From the NCBI RefSeq assembly GCF_037027445.1, contig NZ_JBANDL010000002.1, forward strand, positions 3,720,001 through 3,784,000: a DNA stretch of 64,000 bases. The letters run 5' to 3'. Below, one piece after another: positions 59,863-64,000 of the stretch. The position numbers and the translations under genes are program-made. The DNA is from Lysobacter firmicutimachus. GTDB lineage: Bacteria > Pseudomonadota > Gammaproteobacteria > Xanthomonadales > Xanthomonadaceae. Numbering within the stretch: position 1 is the first letter of the stretch; every line of letters starts with the position of its first letter. The notes below the pieces were generated by a model. That model searched no databases. It was not told the origin of the DNA and saw nothing but the letters and a program-made list of their open reading frames with translations.

Positions 59863-61028
59863 TCGACTTCGCGCTCCGTACGACCGGCGTCGTTCGCCTT
59901 GGGCACGATCGGCGCCTGCGCCGGATCGATCAGAATGGTGGGCTGCTCGCCCGCGTACAGGCGGCTGTGGGTGTAACGCTCCTGCGCGTAACGCAGCAGC
60001 ACGTTGGCGACCGCGGCCACCGGCAGCGCCAGCAGCATGCCGAGGAAGCCGAACAACTGGCCGCCGGCGAGCACGGCGAAGATCACCGCGACCGGATGCA
60101 GGCCGATGCGGTCGCCGACCAGTTTCGGAGTCAGCCAGTAGCTCTCCACCACCTGGCCGACGCCGAACACCGCCAGCACGCCGAGCACGTGCTTCCAGTC
60201 GCCGTACTGCACCAGCGCGGCGATCACGCCGAGGATGATGCCGCTGGCCGGGCCCAGGTAAGGCACGAAGGTCAGCAGGCCGGCGATGATGCCGATCAGG
60301 ATGCCCAGGTCCAGGCCCACGCCCCACAGGCCCACGCCGTACATCACGCCGAGCACCAGCATGACCAGGAACTGGCCGCGCAGGAACGCGCCGAGCACCT
60401 CGTCGGACTCCTTGGCCAGGCGGCTGATCGTGGCCAGGTAATCGCGCGGGATCAGCGAGGCGACCCGGTCGACCAGCACGTCCCAGTCGCGCAGGAAGAA
60501 GAAGGTCAGCACCGGCAGCAGGGCGATGTTGGCGACCAGGCCGATCAGGGCGAAGCCCGAGCGCGACAGATAACCCAGCAGGGTCGTGGCGAAACCGCCG
60601 GCGCGCTCCCAGTTGCTGCGCACCAGTTCGATCAGGTGGTTGAGGTCCAGCCAGTCGCTGATTTCCAGCCGGGTGCGCTGCTCCAGCCACGGAATCGCGG
60701 TGGCGGTGAACCAGTCGCGGTAGCTCGGCAGCGACACGATCAGGGTGCTGATCTGGCGTTCGATCAGCGGCACCAGGATCACCAGCACCAGTACCACCAG
60801 CAGCGCCATGAAGGTGAACACCAGGGTGACCGAGGTGTTGCGCGAGCGGCCGGTGCGTTCGATCCGGTCGACCAGCGGGTCGCCGAGCCAGCCGAGCATG
60901 GCCGCGACCACGAACGGGGTCAGCACCGGCGCCAGCACCCACAGCAGCCAGCACGCGCCCACGCCCAACGCCGTCCATTGCAGGCGGCGCAGGAACAGGG
61001 CGATGTCGTCGATAGGAGCGCGGTGCAT
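59859..61028 (-). CDS. AI-2E/PerM-family transporter
   Basis: A 389-residue membrane protein with eight or so TM segments in the PerM/TqsA order: WTALGVGACWLLWVLAPVLTPFVVAAMLGWLGDPLVDRIER, TLVFTFMALLVVLVLVILVPL, FLRGQFLVMLVLGVMYGVGLW and LTFVPYLGPASGIILGVIAAL. The name reflects family; the substrate here is unknown. It sits in the conserved purM-DUF2066-perM-hda neighbourhood. Its C-terminal tail after residue 355 is hydrophilic. Confidence 0.92.
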   Translation of the reverse strand: MHRAPIDDIALFLRRLQWTALGVGACWLLWVLAPVLTPFVVAAMLGWLGDPLVDRIERTGRSRNTSVTLVFTFMALLVVLVLVILVPLIERQISTLIVSLPSYRDWFTATAIPWLEQRTRLEISDWLDLNHLIELVRSNWERAGGFATTLLGYLSRSGFALIGLVANIALLPVLTFFFLRDWDVLVDRVASLIPRDYLATISRLAKESDEVLGAFLRGQFLVMLVLGVMYGVGLWGVGLDLGILIGIIAGLLTFVPYLGPASGIILGVIAALVQYGDWKHVLGVLAVFGVGQVVESYWLTPKLVGDRIGLHPVAVIFAVLAGGQLFGFLGMLLALPVAAVANVLLRYAQERYTHSRLYAGEQPTILIDPAQAPIVPKANDAGRTEREVE

Positions 61029-61031
61029 CGG

Positions 61032-62120
61032 TCAGCGCAGCCGGTAGACCGGCGGCTGGCCTTCGAGGCCTTCCAGCGCCTCGATCGTGCCGCCGGTATC
61101 GGCCATGCGCTTGAGGCCAGGCAAACCGGACAGCAGCTCGAGGTCGAACTCGACGCTGTCGGGCGTGGCCCGCACCGGGGTCATCTTGCGCACCACCGGC
61201 AGGCCTTGCAGATAGCCGGACAGGCGGATGTAGCCCTCGGCACTGTGCACGCCGCTGAACACCACCCGATAGGTGCCCGGCGGGCCGGCCACGCTGCGCT
61301 TGGCGTAACGCTTCATCAGCGCGTCGGCGGCGCCGTCGGCCCCGCCGGCCATGACCCGGCGCGCGTCGGCGTCGGTGGTCGACCAGCTGTTGAGGGTCTT
61401 GCCGCCGTCGACGAAGGTCCAATCGCCCTTCCAGCCGCCGGTCTTGACCCGGTAGACCTTGCCGATCAGCTGCATCGGCGGGCTGTAGCGGGACGAGGCG
61501 CGCGCCACGGCGGCGACGTCGCCGCGCCAGATCGCGCCGACGGTGGCCTGTTCGGCGGCGCTGCCGGACGGCAGGCCGAGGCGGTAGCCGCGATCGACCG
61601 CGCGGTTCAGCGCCGAGCGGGCGGCGTTGGCCTGCGCCAGACCGACCAAGCGCGGGCCGCTGCCGTCGTCGATCGCCATCCACAACACCGGCTTGGGCCG
61701 CGGCTGCGGCCAGATCGGCAGCCCCAGGGTCGAAGCCAGCGCCTCGACCTTGGCTTGGTCGAAGCTGACGACCAGGGTGGTCTGGAAGGTCGGCGCGCCG
61801 GTGACCGGCGAGACGCCTTCGTCCTGGCGGTAGTCGTAGCCGCTGACGTAGTCCTTGGCCCGGCGCAGCTCCTGGCCGACGCCCGGCCGGCCGGCCGCGC
61901 CGCGGTCGCCGGACATCTTGCCCAGCACCTGGGCCAGGGCTCGCGCCATCGCGCCGTTGCGCTCGGCTTCGCCTTGGCCGTTGACCTGGACTTCGGCCGA
62001 GAACGCGCCTTCGGCCTGGGCGCGATCGCCCTCGACCCGCTGCGCGCCGGCCGCGAAGCTCGCCAGCAGCAGCGCTGCGATCGTCCAACCTCGGATTGCC
62101 TTACCCATCGACCAGCCCAT
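61032..62120 (-). CDS. Periplasmic DUF2066 protein
   Basis: A 362-residue exported protein. The signal peptide is MGWSMGKAIRGWTIAALLLASFAAG. The DUF2066 core covers VQVNGQGEAERNGAMARALAQVLGKMSGD, VVSFDQAKVEALASTLGLPIWPQPRPKPVLWMAIDDG. The start at 62120 is chosen because AGGGA lies six bases upstream. Function is unknown. It overlaps nothing and is spaced three bases from perM. The order PurM-DUF2066-PerM-Hda is a conserved gammaproteobacterial context. Confidence 0.88.
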   Translation of the reverse strand: MGWSMGKAIRGWTIAALLLASFAAGAQRVEGDRAQAEGAFSAEVQVNGQGEAERNGAMARALAQVLGKMSGDRGAAGRPGVGQELRRAKDYVSGYDYRQDEGVSPVTGAPTFQTTLVVSFDQAKVEALASTLGLPIWPQPRPKPVLWMAIDDGSGPRLVGLAQANAARSALNRAVDRGYRLGLPSGSAAEQATVGAIWRGDVAAVARASSRYSPPMQLIGKVYRVKTGGWKGDWTFVDGGKTLNSWSTTDADARRVMAGGADGAADALMKRYAKRSVAGPPGTYRVVFSGVHSAEGYIRLSGYLQGLPVVRKMTPVRATPDSVEFDLELLSGLPGLKRMADTGGTIEALEGLEGQPPVYRLR

Positions 62121-62432
62121 CGCTGTCCCTAATTCGTCTGTGGAGCGGGCTTCCCGCCCGCGTTGCGAGCCGCCGGCCCGGCCCGGAGACCGGCCGCCGC
62201 AGCGGATCCGGACGACGGCGTTCAAGGTCCGAAATGGTGCCGCAGGCGGGGCGGCGAGTCCATTGCGGGGCTGAATGGGCCGGAGGTGGACTACAGCGGA
62301 GCGGCGTCGGGAGACAGCGAAATGCCCGGCCGGCTTGGCTTTCGCGGTCTCATGGCAGCTATCGGCTCACGCTCGCCCCGCCCCAGCCTGCTAAAATCGC
62401 GGGCTTCCCTCCGCGACCACCCCGGGGCCGCC
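62121..62432. promoter_or_regulatory. Divergent DUF2066/purM upstream region
   Basis: 312 bp with no credible gene. A -10-like TAAAAT at 62392-62397 lies 36 bp before the purM GTG; no good -35 was found for it. No purine riboswitch or PurR box was recognised. Confidence 0.4.
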
Positions 62433-63497
62433 GTGACCGCTTCCTCCTCCGACACCTCTCCCAAGCCGCTGACCTACCGCGATGCGGGCGTCGACATCGA
62501 CGCCGGCAACGAGGTCGTCGAACGCATCAAGCCGTTGGTCAAGCGCAGCTTCCGTCCCGAGGTGATGGGCGGCCTGGGCGGCTTCGGCGCCCTGTTCGAC
62601 CTGTCGGGCAAGTACCGCGAGCCGGTGCTGGTGTCCGGCACCGACGGCGTCGGCACCAAACTCAAGCTGGCCCAACAGCTCAACCGCCACGACACCATCG
62701 GCATCGACCTGGTCGGCATGTGCGTCAACGACGTGCTGGTGCAGGGCGCCGAGCCGCTGTTCTTCCTCGACTACTTCGCCACCGGCAAGCTCGACGTCGA
62801 CACCACCGTGGCCGTGGTCGGCGGCATCGCCAAGGGCTGCGAACTGGCCGGCTGCGCGCTGATCGGCGGCGAAACCGCGGAAATGCCCGACATGTACCCG
62901 CCGGGCGAGTACGACCTGGCCGGCTTCACCGTCGGCGCAGTGGAAAAGTCGCAGCTGCTCGACGGCGCGCGCGTGCGCAAGGGCGACGTGCTGATCGGCA
63001 TCGCCTCCAGCGGCCCGCACTCCAACGGCTATTCGCTGATCCGCCGGATCTTCGACCGCGCCGGCCGCCCGGGCGACATCGCCGTCGGCGGCGTGCGCCT
63101 GATCGATGCGCTGATGGCGCCCACCGCGCTGTACGTGAAGCCGGTGCTGGAACTGCTGCGCGCCAACGGCGGCGAGCATTCGATCCACGCCATGGCCCAC
63201 ATCACCGGCGGCGGCCTGACCGAGAACATCATCCGGGTGATTCCGGACGGCCTCGGCCTGGACATCCGCACCGCCACCTGGACCCTGCCGCCGGTGTTCG
63301 ACTGGCTGCAGCGCGAGGGCGCGGTGCCGCGCGAGGAGATGTGGCGCACCTTCAACTGCGGCATCGGCTTCGTGCTGGTGGTGCCGGACGAAGCGGTCGC
63401 CGCGACCGAGGCCGACCTGGCCCGCCTGGGCCTGACGCACTGGCGCATCGGCGAAGTGGTCGCCCATACCGGCGGCGAACGCGTGCACATCGGCTGA
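62433..63497 (+). CDS. purM: PurM, phosphoribosylformylglycinamidine cyclo-ligase
   Basis: A 354-residue AIR synthetase. The family core starts [24 protein letters not shown], followed by [73 protein letters not shown] and [11 protein letters not shown]. It catalyses the fifth step of purine synthesis. GTG at 62433 is the nearest start before the family core; a longer frame to 62163 has no similarity. It is divergent from DUF2066. Confidence 0.95.
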   Translation: MTASSSDTSPKPLTYRDAGVDIDAGNEVVERIKPLVKRSFRPEVMGGLGGFGALFDLSGKYREPVLVSGTDGVGTKLKLAQQLNRHDTIGIDLVGMCVNDVLVQGAEPLFFLDYFATGKLDVDTTVAVVGGIAKGCELAGCALIGGETAEMPDMYPPGEYDLAGFTVGAVEKSQLLDGARVRKGDVLIGIASSGPHSNGYSLIRRIFDRAGRPGDIAVGGVRLIDALMAPTALYVKPVLELLRANGGEHSIHAMAHITGGGLTENIIRVIPDGLGLDIRTATWTLPPVFDWLQREGAVPREEMWRTFNCGIGFVLVVPDEAVAATEADLARLGLTHWRIGEVVAHTGGERVHIG

Positions 63498-63522
63498 TCG
63501 CGCGCGATTCGTGGCGAGAGAG

Positions 63523-63546
63523 CGGCGGGCTTCGGCCCGCCGTTTT
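63523..63546 (+). terminator. Rho-independent terminator after purM
   Basis: An 8 bp stem CGGCGGGC / GCCCGCCG with a UUCG tetraloop, followed by TTTT, 26 bp after the stop codon. Confidence 0.85.
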
Positions 63547-63653
63547 CGTTTGCCGCGCCAACCCCGCTCGCCGGGCGCGCACGGGGCACGCAGCCCCCAA
63601 ACGGAGCGCAGGGAATTAAGCTCACTCGATCCCTTCCGTCCCTGTCGGTGCGC

Positions 63654-64000
63654 ATGAGTCTCGTCAAGAAATCGGCCCTGGCCGTGGTGCTGTTGGTATT
63701 CGCGCTGACCTGGATCGCCCCGACCAGCCCGTTCGAACAGGGCATGCACAGCGTGCTGACCGTGGTCGGCCTGTTCTGGCTGTGGCGCCACGACCGCCGT
63801 TGGCCGCTGCGCGACGGGCACTTCCTGGCGATCTGCGGCTTCATGCTCACCCACTGCATCGCCGCGCGCTGGTTGTATTCCTATGTGCCCTACGACCGCT
63901 GGATCCAATGGCTGACCGGTGGCTGGTCGCTGGACCGCGCCCTCGGCTTCCAGCGCAATCACTTCGACCGGCTGATCCATCTCCTCTACGGACTGTGCTT
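63654..64000 (+). CDS. DUF2238 (YjdF-like) membrane protein, 5' part only
   Basis: The start of a gene cut by the right edge; 115 residues are visible from ATG at 63654. They read MSLVKKSALAVVLLVFALTW, several hydrophobic segments, then THCIAARWLYSYVPYDRW and the DUF2238 motif NHFDRLIHLLYGLC. This resembles the H-x-x-x-ARYxYSxVP and RNHYDRLVH signature of YjdF-type integral membrane proteins. Function is unknown. No stop codon lies within the window. Confidence 0.82.
   Translation, partial: MSLVKKSALAVVLLVFALTWIAPTSPFEQGMHSVLTVVGLFWLWRHDRRWPLRDGHFLAICGFMLTHCIAARWLYSYVPYDRWIQWLTGGWSLDRALGFQRNHFDRLIHLLYGLC

Noticed and set aside
59137..62088. A 983-residue frame on the minus strand through hda, perM and the DUF2066 gene
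   Set aside because: Only its last 241 residues are Hda. The rest is an out-of-frame reading of perM and DUF2066, which have clear family matches in other frames.

Overview
The window is a 64 kb stretch of ordinary-looking chromosome from a very GC-rich gammaproteobacterium. The gene content (SUF-type Fe-S cluster locus, PiuC-type hydroxylase next to a TonB receptor, fused CysN/C, AmgK-MurU, Hda-PerM-DUF2066-PurM order) and the intergenic repeats fit the family Lysobacteraceae (Xanthomonadaceae), most likely Lysobacter; the genus is an inference from style and gene order. No rRNA, tRNA, IS element, prophage, CRISPR array or secondary-metabolite cluster is visible.

Layout. 1-16 kb holds mixed housekeeping and accessory genes: the 3' end of a PhzF-like gene, a glycine-zipper surface protein, an alpha/beta hydrolase, OsmC, a second-type EF-G-like GTPase, DUF4087, an MscS-type channel, a thioredoxin-like protein, LysE, YebE/DUF533, three consecutive lipoproteins, a PIN-domain protein, an AraC regulator with a DMT exporter, and a TonB-dependent receptor. 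16-23 kb holds DUF4288, a DUF5916 outer-membrane protein, a patatin-like esterase next to 3-hydroxybutyrate dehydrogenase, and a SET-domain lysine methyltransferase with a lysine-rich tail. 22.9-30.1 kb is a suf operon (Rrf2 regulator, sufB, a lipoprotein, sufC, sufD, sufS, GNAT, Rieske ferredoxin). 30.5-38.6 kb is an iron-acquisition operon led by a near-perfect Fur box: TonB siderophore receptor, PiuC, PepSY-type membrane protein, DUF2271, DUF4198, ApbE flavin transferase and a membrane-anchored flavodoxin/FNR reductase. 38.6-42.6 kb has HutD, a ComEA-like HhH protein, an M20 peptidase and a YeaQ-type membrane protein. 42.9-54.9 kb is an assimilatory sulfate reduction region: cysNC-cysD divergent from cysJ-cysI-cysH, then cysB divergent from cysG-cysK. 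55.4-59 kb holds amgK-murU (cell-wall recycling), kptA with a macro-domain deacetylase, and bluB. 59.1-64 kb holds hda-perM-DUF2066 divergent from purM, and the start of a DUF2238 membrane protein.

How the parts fit. Three metabolic themes converge on iron and sulfur: Fe-S assembly (suf), ferric iron uptake with a candidate flavin-based reductase, and sulfate assimilation, whose sulfite reductase needs both siroheme (cysG) and a 4Fe-4S centre.

The most distinctive feature is the intergenic DNA. At least five unrelated repeat types occur as inverted pairs separated by 30-330 bp: GGGATTC heptad arrays, a GTAGGAGCGGC element, a CCCCTTT hairpin element, a GTAGGGC element and a local 30 bp pair. 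One heptad pair sits between cysD and cysN and is translated in frame as an N-terminal extension of CysN.
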